Origin: Anderseniella sp963700735
GTDB taxonomy: Bacteria > Pseudomonadota > Alphaproteobacteria > Rhizobiales > Aestuariivirgaceae
Direction of reading: 5' to 3'
DNA: 64,000 bases
NCBI GenBank assembly: GCA_963700735.1
Contig: CAVOYR010000007.1
Coordinates: forward strand, 1-64,000
Positions 32,159 through 41,510 of the stretch are shown here, piece after piece (the first letter of the stretch is position 1; every line of letters starts with the position of its first letter). A program made the translations under genes and the position numbers. The notes beneath the pieces were generated by a model, which was not told the DNA's origin, did not search any database, and saw nothing but the letters and a program-made list of their open reading frames with translations.

Positions 32159-33082
32159 CTAGCCGCCACCGCTCGCACCCCGCCGCCTGGCGATGGCGCG
32201 CGCAATGTTGTTGCTCTGGGAAACCATCACCCCGGCAGCAATGATCACCCCGATCCCCACCAGCGTGACGCTGTCGGGCACATGCGCGAAGAACAGTATG
32301 CCCCACACGGTCGAGGCCACCAGCTCGGCATAGGTGTAGGGCGCCAGCGCCGGTGCCGGCGCCAGCCGGAACGCGTTGATCAGCAACAGGTGGGCAGCGG
32401 CGTTCACCCCGCCCATGACCAGCAGGATGGCGGCCTGGCGCAGGTCGACCGGCTGCCACATCCAGATCGCGAACGGCAGGATCAGCACCAGCGCGACGAT
32501 CGCCATGAAGGTGTTCGACACCAGCGGCGGGGCCGAGTTCGCCACCTTGCGCGTCAGGATGATGTGCAACGCATAGACCACGCCGCTTGCCAGCGACCAC
32601 AGCGCGCCCACATTGAGCACGCCAAGGTCGGGCCGCATGACAATGACGATACCGGCAAATCCCGCCGTGACCCCCAGCCAGATTGCAGCGCCCACGCGCT
32701 CCTGCAACAGCCATGGCGCCAGCGCAGCGACCAGGAACGGGTAGATGTAGAGAATGGCAACGGCGTTGGCGAGCGGCAGCCGCTGCACCGCCAGCACGAA
32801 CGTGACGGTGGCCGCCAGGATCAGCACGGCACGGGCAAACTGCGCACGCCACTGCGGCGGCACGAACACGGCCCTGCCGTACTTCCAAAAGGCCAGCGGC
32901 ATCAGCACCAGCAGGTAGCCCGAGTACCGTCCCGCGGTCATCATCGCCACGTTGAGCTCACTCGACATCATCTTGAGCAAGGCACCGGACAGGCTGGCCG
33001 TCGAAAGCCCTGCCACCACCAGCGCAATGGCCGGCAGCAGGTTGTCTGCCGGGGCGTGGGCCGGGGCAACCGGGACTGTCAT
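32159..33082 (-). CDS. EamA/DMT-family transporter
   Basis: A 307-residue inner-membrane protein with about ten membrane helices in two EamA repeats (residues about 15-150 and 165-295). Examples are LLPAIALVVAGLSTASLSGAL, AVAILYIYPFLVAALAPWLL (the first-repeat conserved core) and APYTYAELVASTVWGILFF (second repeat). DMT transporters export or import amino acids, nucleotides or other small metabolites. The start (ATG 33082) overlaps the stop of the upstream HisC-like aminotransferase gene by one base (TGATG), so the two are probably co-translated. That suggests the transporter moves the substrate or product of that enzyme. Confidence 0.9.
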   Translation of the reverse strand: MTVPVAPAHAPADNLLPAIALVVAGLSTASLSGALLKMMSSELNVAMMTAGRYSGYLLVLMPLAFWKYGRAVFVPPQWRAQFARAVLILAATVTFVLAVQRLPLANAVAILYIYPFLVAALAPWLLQERVGAAIWLGVTAGFAGIVIVMRPDLGVLNVGALWSLASGVVYALHIILTRKVANSAPPLVSNTFMAIVALVLILPFAIWMWQPVDLRQAAILLVMGGVNAAAHLLLINAFRLAPAPALAPYTYAELVASTVWGILFFAHVPDSVTLVGIGVIIAAGVMVSQSNNIARAIARRRGASGGG

Positions 33083-34188
33083 CAGCCGCGCGCCGCAGCC
33101 AGAGCCTTCGGCAGCGCCTGCTCGAACTGGTCGAGATCGTCCTCGCGGCCCGCCGACACGCGGATGCAGCGGTTGAGCGGCGCCACGCCCGGCATCCGCA
33201 CGAACACGCCCTGCTGCACCAGGCTGTCGAGCACCGCCTTGGCGAACGCCCCGTCGCGCCCGCAATCGATGGCCACGAAGTTCGTCGCCGACGGCAATGC
33301 CTCGAGGTGGTTCTCATGGGCGATGCGGGTGATTTCGTAGCGCGCCGCATGGACGCGCACGATGACCGCCTGCAGCCAGTCCTCGTCGGCCAGTGCCGCC
33401 TCTGCCGCAACCTGCGCCATGCGGGTCACGCCGAAGTGGTTGCGGATCTTGTCGTACGCCTTGATCAGTTGCGCCTCGCCTATGATGTAGCCGACGCGAA
33501 GACCGGCCAGCCCGTAGGCCTTGGAGAAGGTGCGGAACCGCAGTACCTGCGCGTTGTGGACGTCGATGTCGGGCATGGTGCCCGCGGGGGCGAACTCGCC
33601 ATAGGCTTCGTCGAGGCACAGCACGACGCCTTCCGGCAGGTCGTCGATCATCGCCTGGATCTCGCCGGCCCGCCACCAGGTGCCCATCGGGTTGTCCGGG
33701 TTGGCGAGGTAGATCATCCGCGCGCCCTCGCGCCGCGCCAGCGCCAGCAGCGAGGCCGGGTCCTCGCGGTCATTCACGTACTCGCACGTCACGATGTGGC
33801 CACCGGCACCTGCCACCTGGTAGTTGAACGTGGGGTAGGCCCCTGCCGATGTCGCCACCTTGTCGCCGGGGTTGAGGAACAGCCGCGCCGTGGTGCCGAA
33901 CAGCCCGTCGATGCCTTCGCCGACGCAGATATTGTCCGGCGATACCCCGTGCCAGGCGGCAATCGCCTGCTTCAGGCCGTGGTTCTCCGGATCGCAGTAC
34001 TGCCACATGGCCGGCGCTGCCGCGCGCATCGCCTGGATCACCCGGTCCGACGGCCCGAACACGCTTTCATTGGCCCCGATGCGCGCCTTGAAGGCACCGC
34101 CGCGGGCGCGTTCCTGCGCTTCCGGTCCGACGAACGGCACCGTGGATGGCAGCTCAGCCGTGAGGAACGAAAGCGGCGGTCTCAGCAT
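33082..34188 (-). CDS. Class I/II PLP aminotransferase (histidinol-phosphate aminotransferase-like)
   Basis: A 368-residue fold-type I aminotransferase. ICVGEGIDGLFGTTARLFL, IYLANPDNPMGT (the N-P-x-G substrate/cofactor loop), VVLCLDEAYGEFA (PLP Asp) and FRTFSKAYGLAGLRVGY (Schiff-base Lys in the TFSKAYGLAGxRxGY motif) are clear HisC-subfamily marks, and the C-terminal NRCIRVSAGREDDLDQFEQAL has the carboxylate-binding Arg. HisC-like paralogues act on aromatic and other amino acids, so this need not be histidine biosynthesis; no other his gene is nearby. It is coupled to the EamA transporter and is divergent from the CoA-ligase gene. Confidence 0.87.
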   Translation of the reverse strand: MLRPPLSFLTAELPSTVPFVGPEAQERARGGAFKARIGANESVFGPSDRVIQAMRAAAPAMWQYCDPENHGLKQAIAAWHGVSPDNICVGEGIDGLFGTTARLFLNPGDKVATSAGAYPTFNYQVAGAGGHIVTCEYVNDREDPASLLALARREGARMIYLANPDNPMGTWWRAGEIQAMIDDLPEGVVLCLDEAYGEFAPAGTMPDIDVHNAQVLRFRTFSKAYGLAGLRVGYIIGEAQLIKAYDKIRNHFGVTRMAQVAAEAALADEDWLQAVIVRVHAARYEITRIAHENHLEALPSATNFVAIDCGRDGAFAKAVLDSLVQQGVFVRMPGVAPLNRCIRVSAGREDDLDQFEQALPKALAAARG

Positions 34189-34254
34189 GTAGGCGTCTCC
34201 GTGCTAGATGGCGCTGGCAGCGGGACCAGCGCTCCATTAGTGTTGCCGCCCAAC

Positions 34255-35778
34255 ATGCCACCGTTTGACCGGATACACCACCTGCTTGAATGGCAGGCAC
34301 AGCTTGCACCCGATGCACTTGCGCTGGCTGATACAGGTACCGGCGCGGCGACTTACGCACAGTTCCGCGACGCCGCCGCAACAGCCGCAGAAGAGCTCAC
34401 AAGGCTCAGCCTCACCCCCGGCCACCGGCTGATGCTGGTGTGCGAAAACTGCAACGCGCTTGCCGTGCTGCTGATGGCAGCGAGCATGTGCGATGCCTGG
34501 AGCGTACCGGTCAATGCGCGCCTGTCGGCTGGTGAAATCGCGCGCATCACCGCCCATGCCCGGCCCGCCATCACCATATACACCCACGAGGTTTCAGCCG
34601 AAGCCAATGCCCACGCGGACACCGCCGGGGCCTCCCCCATTACCCTTGGCGGCTTCGACTTGAGGATCGGCTTGCACGATGATGCCACTGTCGAACCGGT
34701 CGAGGCAGATGCAACCGGACAGGTCGCCACCCTGCTCTACACCACCGGCACCACCGGCGACCCCAAGGGCGTCATGCTCACCCACGCCAACCTGCTCTAT
34801 GCGGGTGCCGCCTCGGCCCGCCATCGCGGCATCGTGGCAGGCGATCACCTTTACGCCGTACTGCCATTGACCCACGTGTTCGGCCTCGCCTCGGCCTTGA
34901 TGGCGGTGGTCTCGGCCGGTGCCACCACCGAGCTGGTCGCCCGCTTCAACACCGCCGCCACGCTGGATGCCTTGCGAGAGCGCGTATCGGTGTTTCCAGC
35001 CGTACCGCAGATGCATGCGCTGCTGATGGCATACGCCCGCGACCACGGCATCAGCCGCCTCGACACACGCCGCCTGAAATACATCTCGTCGGGCGGCGCC
35101 CCGCTTGACCTTGCCTGGAAGAACAAGGTCGAGGCGTTCTTCGGCCTGCCCCTGTGCAACGGCTACGGCCTGACCGAAACAACCGCCGGCATCGCCGCCA
35201 CCCGCACCACCTCGCCGCGCGATGATACCTCCGTCGGCCCGCCGCTTGATGGCAGCGAGGTGTGCGTGCGCGGCCCCGGCGCAGATGGCATCGGCGAGCT
35301 TTGCGTGCGCGGTCCCGCCGTGATGAAGGGGTACTATCGCAACGAGGACGAGACAGCCCGCGTCCTTGATGCAGATGGCTGGTTTGCCACCGGCGACCTT
35401 GGCCTGATCGACGACAAGGGCAACGTGCATGTAACGGGCCGGGTCAAGGAACTGATCATCCGCTCAGGCTTCAATGTCTCGCCACTGGAGGTCGAGGCCG
35501 CGCTGAACCAGCACCCGGACGTGGTGCAGGCCGCCGTCATCGGCGTGGCGCGCGACGGCAACGAGGAGATTGTCGCCTTCGTGCACTGCGCCAACGGCAC
35601 GGCCGTTCCGGTTGAACAATTGAAAGCCCACCTGCAGGACCGGCTGGCACCCTACAAGCACCCTACCCGCTGGGTGTTCTCGCAACATCTGCCGGCGGCC
35701 CCGTCCGGCAAGATACTGAAGGCGAAACTCGCAACCGTGTTTGCCGCGGAAATCGACGCCATCAAGCGCACAGATTGA
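34255..35778 (+). CDS. Acyl-CoA ligase (AMP-dependent synthetase family)
   Basis: A 507-residue adenylate-forming enzyme that activates a carboxylic acid to its CoA thioester through an acyl-adenylate. The AMP-binding motif LLYTTGTTGDPKGVMLTH is at about residues 160-178, then NGYGLTETTAG, the GWFATGDLG region and GRVKELIIRSGFNVSP, with the adenylation-domain Lys near the C-terminus (PSGKILKAK). The start at 34255 (MPPFDRIHHLLEWQAQL) is chosen because it begins the alignable part; the frame is open far upstream only in the antisense of a neighbour. It is divergent from the HisC-like gene and converges with the crotonase-thiolase-FadJ group, so it probably provides CoA esters for that pathway. 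The acid is unknown. Confidence 0.88.
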   Translation: MPPFDRIHHLLEWQAQLAPDALALADTGTGAATYAQFRDAAATAAEELTRLSLTPGHRLMLVCENCNALAVLLMAASMCDAWSVPVNARLSAGEIARITAHARPAITIYTHEVSAEANAHADTAGASPITLGGFDLRIGLHDDATVEPVEADATGQVATLLYTTGTTGDPKGVMLTHANLLYAGAASARHRGIVAGDHLYAVLPLTHVFGLASALMAVVSAGATTELVARFNTAATLDALRERVSVFPAVPQMHALLMAYARDHGISRLDTRRLKYISSGGAPLDLAWKNKVEAFFGLPLCNGYGLTETTAGIAATRTTSPRDDTSVGPPLDGSEVCVRGPGADGIGELCVRGPAVMKGYYRNEDETARVLDADGWFATGDLGLIDDKGNVHVTGRVKELIIRSGFNVSPLEVEAALNQHPDVVQAAVIGVARDGNEEIVAFVHCANGTAVPVEQLKAHLQDRLAPYKHPTRWVFSQHLPAAPSGKILKAKLATVFAAEIDAIKRTD

Positions 35779-35792
35779 CCCCTTGGACGCGG

Positions 35793-36569
35793 TCAGTCCC
35801 ACTTGGGCTTGCGCTTCGCCTTGAACGCGGCAATGCCTTCATGCGCTTCGGCACCGCCCAGCGCATCGCAGATCGACGCGGCCTCGCGCTCCAGTTGCTC
35901 TTCGAGGTGCGGATGGGCCGCTGCCTGCGACAACCGCTTGATCCCGGCGATGGATTGCGCCGGACCTTCCGCCAGCCGCTGCGCCAGTGCCTGCGCCTGC
36001 CCCAGCGCCTCGCCCGGTTCAACCAGCCGGTTCACCACGCCCGCCTGGTACAGCCGCTCCACCGGCACACGGTCGCCAGTCAGCATCATTTCCGTGGCAA
36101 GCTGGCGCGGCAGGGCCTGGTTGAGGAATTCGCTCATGCCGCCATCGGGCGTCAGCCCGATCTTGACGTAGGCCGCCATCACGAACGCATCGCGCGCCGC
36201 CACCACCATGTCGCAGGCCAGCATGATCGACAGCCCGGCACCCGCCGCCCCGCCTTCCACCGCCGCAATCACCGGTAACGGCGACCGGCGCATCTGCAGG
36301 ATCATCGCATTCAGCCGGTCAACGCCGGACCGGCGCACATCCGGCGTGCCTTCAGCGCGCTCCTGCAGGCCGTCCATATCGCCGCCGGCACAGAAGAAGT
36401 TGTCAGCCCCCGTCAGCACCACGGCAGCCGCCCCGCTGGCGGGGGCCTCTTCCATCAGCCTGGCAAACGCCTCGAAGAACTCGAACGACAAGGAGTTGCG
36501 CCGACCGGGATTGCAGTTCACCGCCGTGATGACACGGCCATCGCGATGAACGATGAGCTGGCCAGCCAT
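35793..36569 (-). CDS. Enoyl-CoA hydratase/isomerase (PaaG-type)
   Basis: A 258-residue crotonase-fold protein with FFCAGGDMDGLQE and VEGGAAGAGLSIMLACDM (oxyanion-hole segments). The catalytic region reads VKIGLTPDGGMSEFLNQAL, with PDGG in place of the usual PGAGG, as in the PaaG ring-isomerase subgroup. It is followed by ATEMMLTGDRV, where the second catalytic position keeps Glu. Such proteins hydrate or isomerise enoyl-CoA, or isomerise an epoxyphenylacetyl-CoA ring in PaaG itself. It lies 3 bases downstream of the thiolase gene on the same strand and is the last gene of the FadJ-thiolase-crotonase run. Confidence 0.87.
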   Translation of the reverse strand: MAGQLIVHRDGRVITAVNCNPGRRNSLSFEFFEAFARLMEEAPASGAAAVVLTGADNFFCAGGDMDGLQERAEGTPDVRRSGVDRLNAMILQMRRSPLPVIAAVEGGAAGAGLSIMLACDMVVAARDAFVMAAYVKIGLTPDGGMSEFLNQALPRQLATEMMLTGDRVPVERLYQAGVVNRLVEPGEALGQAQALAQRLAEGPAQSIAGIKRLSQAAAHPHLEEQLEREAASICDALGGAEAHEGIAAFKAKRKPKWD

Positions 36570-36572
36570 GCC

Positions 36573-37754
36573 TCAGAACACTTCCAGCAGGCCGGCAGCA
36601 CCCTGCCCGCCACCGATGCACATGGTGACGACGGCATACTTCGTCCCGCGCCGCTTGCCTTCCAGCAGCACATGGCCCACCTGCCGCGCGCCGGTCATGC
36701 CGTAGGGGTGGCCGATGGCAATTGAGCCGCCATTGACGTTCAGCTTGTCAGAGGGAATGCCCAGCTTGTCGCGGCAATAGATCACCTGGCTGGCAAACGC
36801 CTCGTTCAGTTCCCACAGGCCGATGTCGTCCATGGTCAGCCCGGTGCGTTCAAGCAGCCGGGGGATGGCGAACACCGGGCCAATGCCCATCTCGTCCGGC
36901 TCGCAGCCCGCCACGGTGAACCCGCGAAACGCTCCCAGCGGTTCAAGCCCGGCCTTCCCGGCAGCCTTTCCTTCCATCAGTACCAGCGCGGCTGCGCCAT
37001 CGGACAACTGCGACGCATTGCCAGCCGTGATGAACTTGCCCGGCCCGCGCACCGGTTCAAGCCCCTGCAGGCCCTCCAGCGTGGTCGAGGGACGGTTGCA
37101 TTCATCCTTGTCGATCGTCACGTCGTGGGTGGTGATCTCGCCGGTCTCCTTGTTCTTCGCCCCCATCGTGGTGGTAACCGGGATGACCTCGTGATCGAAC
37201 TTGCCAGCCGCCTGTGCGTCTGCCGTGCGGCGCTGCGATGACAGCGCATACTCGTCCTGCATCTGGCGGGTGATGCCGTAGCGCTCGGCCACGATGTCGG
37301 CAGTATCGATCATCGCCATGTAGATTTCTGGCTTGTGCTCGTTGAGCCACGGCTCGCGCTCGGCCCCCTGGCTTGCAGCCGCCGGCACCTGGCTGATGCA
37401 CTCGATGCCACCAGCTATTATCGCCGGCGTTCCCTCCTCGACAATCCGGTGCGCTGCCAGCGCTACCGCCTGCAGGCCCGATGAGCAGAACCGGTTCACC
37501 GTCATGCCGCACGTCGTCACCGGCAGTCCGGCCCTCAGCGCGATCTGGCGGGCGATGTTGGAGCCCGTCACGCCCTCGGGAAACCCGCAGCCAATGATGC
37601 AATCCTCGATCAGCGCCGGGTCCACGCCCGAGCGGTCAACCGCTGCCTGCGCCGCTGCTCCGCCCAGTGTCGCGCCATGGGTCATGTTGAAGGCCCCGCG
37701 AAACGCCTTGCCGATGGGCGTGCGCGCGGTGGAAACGATGACGGCTTCACGCAT
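36573..37754 (-). CDS. Acetyl-CoA acyltransferase (thiolase)
   Basis: A 393-residue thiolase, which cleaves 3-oxoacyl-CoA with CoA to acetyl-CoA plus a shortened acyl-CoA. The catalytic Cys is in NRFCSSGLQAVALA, the His in IAIGHPYGMTGARQVGH and the second Cys in TMCIGGGQGAAG. WELNEAFASQV is also typical. The start (MREAVIVSTARTPIGK) overlaps the 3' end of the fadJ-type gene by 8 bases. Together these genes have the FadBA/FadJI layout of fatty-acid or CoA-ester beta-oxidation. Confidence 0.93.
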   Translation of the reverse strand: MREAVIVSTARTPIGKAFRGAFNMTHGATLGGAAAQAAVDRSGVDPALIEDCIIGCGFPEGVTGSNIARQIALRAGLPVTTCGMTVNRFCSSGLQAVALAAHRIVEEGTPAIIAGGIECISQVPAAASQGAEREPWLNEHKPEIYMAMIDTADIVAERYGITRQMQDEYALSSQRRTADAQAAGKFDHEVIPVTTTMGAKNKETGEITTHDVTIDKDECNRPSTTLEGLQGLEPVRGPGKFITAGNASQLSDGAAALVLMEGKAAGKAGLEPLGAFRGFTVAGCEPDEMGIGPVFAIPRLLERTGLTMDDIGLWELNEAFASQVIYCRDKLGIPSDKLNVNGGSIAIGHPYGMTGARQVGHVLLEGKRRGTKYAVVTMCIGGGQGAAGLLEVF

Positions 37755-39880
37755 TGTCGATGTCCTTGTTGTTGAGGCTGTCGAAGGTTTCACCCTTCTC
37801 CACCAGGTCCACCAGAAGCTGCGACGGTTTCCAGAACCAGGCATCTTCCTTCTCGAACTTGCGGATCGAGGCCAGCACCTTCTTCAGCCCGGTCATGTCG
37901 GCATGCTTCATCGGCCCGCCCCGCCAGCGCGGATGGCCATAGCCGGTGATCTGCACGATATCGATGTCCACCGGGCGCAGCGCGATGCCTTCCTGCAACA
38001 CCTTGGCGCCTTCGTTGATCATCGCCGCCATGTACCGCTCCATGATTTCCTCAGCGGTGAACGTACGCGGCTTGATGCCCTTTTGCTTGCGAACATCCTC
38101 GATGATCGCCAGCACCTCCGGGTCATGCTCGCCCCGGCGTGCGCCTTCCGGGTAGATGTAGACGCCGCGCCCGGTCTTCTGGCCAAACCGGTCCTGCTCG
38201 CAAATCCGGTCCAGCCAGTCAGCGCAATAACGTTCCTCCGGCTTGCGCGCGGCTGCCTTGCGCTTGCGCGTCATCCAGCCGATGTCGAGACCTGCAAGGT
38301 CGGACATGGCAAATGGCCCCATCGGGTAGCCAAACCCGACAACGGCCTCATCCACCTCGTAGGGCGTTGCACCATCCTCGACCAGCATCTGCGCCACCCG
38401 CAGGTACTTGCCCAGGATGCGGTTGCCGATAAAGCCGTCACACACGCCTGCCCTCACGCCCACCTTCCTGGAGCGGCGCGCAATGTCGAAGGCGGTTGCC
38501 ACCACGTCCGGATGGGTCTTGTCCGCCACCACGATTTCCAGCAGCCGCATGATGTTGGCCGGCGAGAAGAAATGCATGCCGATCACGTCTTGAGGACGGC
38601 TGGTCATCGCCGCGATTTCGTTGATGTCGAGGTAGGACGTGTTGGTCGCCAGCACGCAGCCCTTCTTGCAGATGGCATCGAGCTTCGTGAAGATCTCCTT
38701 CTTCACGTCCATGTTCTCGAACACCGCCTCGATCACCAGGTCAACGTCGGCCAGCCGGTCCATGCTGGTGCTGCCGCTGAACAGGTCCGACAGTATCCGG
38801 TCGCGTTCCTCGCCACTCAGCTTGCCCCGGTCGATGCCGCCCTGCAGCGTCTTCTCCACCCGGCCGCGGCCTGCGGCCAGCGCGTCCTCGTCGCGTTCGA
38901 TCATCACCACCGGAATGCCGGCAGTCAGCATGGCGAGCGTGATGCCCGACCCCATGGTACCGCCGCCGATCACGCCGATGCGCTCGACCTTGCGGGCAGT
39001 GCCGCTGGCCAGTTCCGGCACCTTGCCCACGGTGCGCTCGCCGAAGAACGCATGGATCAGCGCTTCCCGCTGCGGCGTCTTCATCAGGTCCTGGAACAGC
39101 TGGCGTTCGATCTTCATGCCCTCGTCGAAGTCCTTGGCATAGACCGCTGCCATGATCGCATCGAGGGCGATGAGCGGTGAAAGCTGTCCGCGCGCCTTCT
39201 TCTTTGCATCGGCCTTCAGCCGGTCGAACAGGTCCTTGTCCTTCGCGGGCAAGCTCGATCTTGTCCGATATGCCACGGGTCGGGCGCGGGCCCTGGTCAT
39301 TGCCCAGCAGCAGTTGCGTGAAGGCAAGGCCCGCCTCGACCGGGCTGGCCGACTTGCCATCAACATGATCAACCAGGCCAAGCTCGTGTGCTTCCTCGGC
39401 ACCGGCATGGCGCCCGGAGGTGATCAGGTCTGCTGCAGCTTCCACACCTGCCAGCCGCGGTGCACGCTGCGTCCCGCCCGCCCCCGGCAATATGCCGAGG
39501 TTGACCTCCGGAAGTCCCACCTTCGCGCCTTCGACAGCGACCCGGTAATGACATGCCAGTGCCACCTCGAGCCCGCCGCCAAGTGCCGTGCCATGCAGCA
39601 CAGCCACGACCGGCTTCTCGCTGGCCTCGATGACATTGGTGATGTGGGGAAGCTGCGGGTCCTTGAGCGGCTTGCCGAATTCCTTGATGTCGGCGCCTGC
39701 GATGAAGGTGCGCCCCGCCCCGGCAATCAGCGCCGCCTTGGCCTTCTTGTCGCCCTGGAACCGCTCGACCGCCTTCAGCAGGCCCTCGCGCACGGCATGC
39801 GACAGCGCGTTGACGGGCGGGTTGTCGATGGTGATGACGGCGATATCGTCTTCAAGCGTGTAGCTGACCGGGGATGCCAT
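37747..39880 (-). pseudogene. FadJ-type multifunctional enoyl-CoA hydratase/3-hydroxyacyl-CoA dehydrogenase, frameshifted
   Basis: A fusion enzyme of beta-oxidation. The N-terminal hydratase domain (from ATG 39880, MASPVSYTLEDD, with AGGAG upstream) has FIAGADIKEFGK, HGTALGGGLEVALAC and KVGLPEVNLGILPGAGGTQR. The frame is broken at about 39246 (ISDKIELA, then next frame KDKDLFDRLKADAKKK). The second part has the NAD-binding motif GVIGGGTMGSGITLAM, VFENMDVKKEIF, NTSYLDINEIA, IGMHFFSPANIM, GFIGNRI and C-terminal 3-hydroxyacyl-CoA dehydrogenase repeats. Total length when joined is about 711 residues, normal for the family. Everything else is intact, so this is either a very recent mutation or an indel in the assembly. 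It is transcribed with the thiolase and crotonase genes. Confidence 0.88.
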
Positions 39881-40107
39881 GTGTACTCCTGCTTGCGCCA
39901 TCTTGGCGGGCGCACTGGTTCTTGAGGTTGGCGGCACATTATCGGCCACGGCATGCACGCGCAATGCGCCAGCCCATGCCATATCGTGCAGGGGCACCTG
40001 CCATGCCTGCAGGGCAGTCCGGCAACGTTACGCCACCCCTCGACGTTGGTGTGCCGGATGGTCTAGCTTGGCGGTTCGAGACAAACGTTCGTCAGGAGTG
40101 AGAACGC

Positions 40108-40971
40108 ATGCAGTATCACGCGCCCGTTTCCACAAAGGAGGCCGTGCAGTTGCTGGCCGCCAGCAAGGGCAAGGTTCACATTCTCGCCGGCGGCACGGAC
40201 CTGCTGGTGCGCATGAAGGGCGGTTACACCGAGCCCGACGCGATCATCGACATCAAGCGCATCGAGGCGCTCAAGACCATCGGCAAGTCGGGCAAGGGCT
40301 GGCGCATCGGCGCGGCCGTATCCGCTGCCGAGATGGGCGAGCACGACGGCCTGAAGAAGGCCTGGCCCGGCGTCGTCGAGGCCGCCAACCTGATCGGCTC
40401 GACCCAGATCCAGGGCCGCGCCACCATCGCCGGCAACCTGTGCAACGGCTCACCCGCCGCCGACAGCGTGCCCGCCATGGCAGCCGCAGGTGCCGTCGCC
40501 GTGCTGGCCGGGCCGAAAGGCAAGCGCAAGATTGCGGTCGAGGATGTTGTTAAAGGGCCCGGGAAAACCGTTATAAAGAAGAATGAACTTCTTGAATCCA
40601 TCGAACTTCCCGAAAAGAAAAAACGCACTGGCGACGCCTATCTGCGGTTCATCCCGCGCACCGAGATGGACATTGCCGTGGTCGGCACCGGCATCTGCCT
40701 TACCCTTGATTCCAAAGGCAAATGTACCGCTGCCAAGGTGGTTCTGGGTGCCGTGGGCCCCACCGTCATCGTGTCGGCGAAGGCCGCGAAGACGCTGATC
40801 GGCACGATGGTCGATGACGCGGCTTTGCAAGCACTTTCAAAGGTTTGCGAGGCCGAGGCGAAGCCGATTTCCGACAAGCGCGGCACCAGGGAATTCCGCC
40901 GCCACATCGCCGGGGTCCTGGCCCGCCGGGCAGCCATTATCGCGCGTGATCGCGCCATGGAGAATTCGTGA
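40108..40971 (+). CDS. Xanthine-dehydrogenase-family FAD-binding subunit (CoxM-like)
   Basis: The 287-residue medium subunit of a molybdenum hydroxylase. It binds FAD through VHILAGGTDLLVRMKGG near the N-terminus and STQIQGRATIAGNLCNGSPAAD at about residue 95-120; the C-terminal domain is about 180-285. AGGAG lies upstream of the ATG. It is the first of three subunit genes (FAD, 2Fe-2S, Mo) on the plus strand, the coxMSL order, and its stop overlaps the start of the next gene. It takes electrons from the iron-sulfur subunit. It has no 4Fe-4S insert like that of 4-hydroxybenzoyl-CoA reductase. Confidence 0.9.
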   Translation: MQYHAPVSTKEAVQLLAASKGKVHILAGGTDLLVRMKGGYTEPDAIIDIKRIEALKTIGKSGKGWRIGAAVSAAEMGEHDGLKKAWPGVVEAANLIGSTQIQGRATIAGNLCNGSPAADSVPAMAAAGAVAVLAGPKGKRKIAVEDVVKGPGKTVIKKNELLESIELPEKKKRTGDAYLRFIPRTEMDIAVVGTGICLTLDSKGKCTAAKVVLGAVGPTVIVSAKAAKTLIGTMVDDAALQALSKVCEAEAKPISDKRGTREFRRHIAGVLARRAAIIARDRAMENS

Positions 40972-41510
40972 TGTTTCAGATACTTGTACGCACCAGCATC
41001 AACGGCGACGATACCGAATTCGCCTGCGAGGCGGACGAAACGCTGCTCGACGTGCTGCGTGACCGTCTTGGCCTCACCGGCGCCAAGGAAGGCTGCGGCA
41101 CTGGCGATTGCGGGGCCTGCTCGGTGCTGGTTGACGGCCGCCTGGTGTGCGCCTGCCTGATGCTCGGCGCGGAAGCCGAAGGCTGCGAGATCGAGACGGT
41201 CGAGGGCATGGCGGACGGCCAGAAACTGCACCCGCTGCAGCAAAAATTCCTCGACCATGCGGCGCTGCAATGCGGTATCTGCACCCCCGGGTTCCTGATC
41301 GCGGCAAAGTCGCTGCTTGAACGCAACGACAACCCGACCGAGGAAGAAGTGCGCTACTGGCTCGCCGGCAACCTGTGCCGCTGCACCGGCTACGACAAGA
41401 TCGTGCGCGCCGTGCTCGACACCGCCGCCGACATGCGCAAGGCGTCAAAACCGGCCGCCAAGGCCAAGTCCGCCGGCACGAAACCAGCCAAGCGGAGGGA
41501 ACCAGCATGA
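40971..41510 (+). CDS. 2Fe-2S subunit of a molybdenum hydroxylase (CoxS-like)
   Basis: A 179-residue small subunit with two [2Fe-2S] clusters. The plant-ferredoxin-type cluster uses the Cys residues of EGCGTGDCGACSVLVDG and LVCACL. The second, four-helix cluster uses CGICTPGFLIAAKSLLE and LAGNLCRCTGYDKIV. The end is Lys/Ala-rich (KPAAKAKSAGTKPAK), a tail of about 20 residues not needed for the fold. The start may be the ATG at 40971 or the GTG just before it (40968); both touch the stop of the FAD-subunit gene. It shuttles electrons from molybdenum to FAD. The large-subunit gene starts inside its stop codon (ATGA). Confidence 0.92.
   Translation: MFQILVRTSINGDDTEFACEADETLLDVLRDRLGLTGAKEGCGTGDCGACSVLVDGRLVCACLMLGAEAEGCEIETVEGMADGQKLHPLQQKFLDHAALQCGICTPGFLIAAKSLLERNDNPTEEEVRYWLAGNLCRCTGYDKIVRAVLDTAADMRKASKPAAKAKSAGTKPAKRREPA

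Noticed and set aside
37333..39180. A 615-codon open frame on the plus strand
   Set aside because: It is antisense to the FadJ-type gene, which has unmistakable motifs; the frame is a shadow of its codon bias. The same holds for 51648-53141 opposite ccoN and 3032-4219 opposite fecR.
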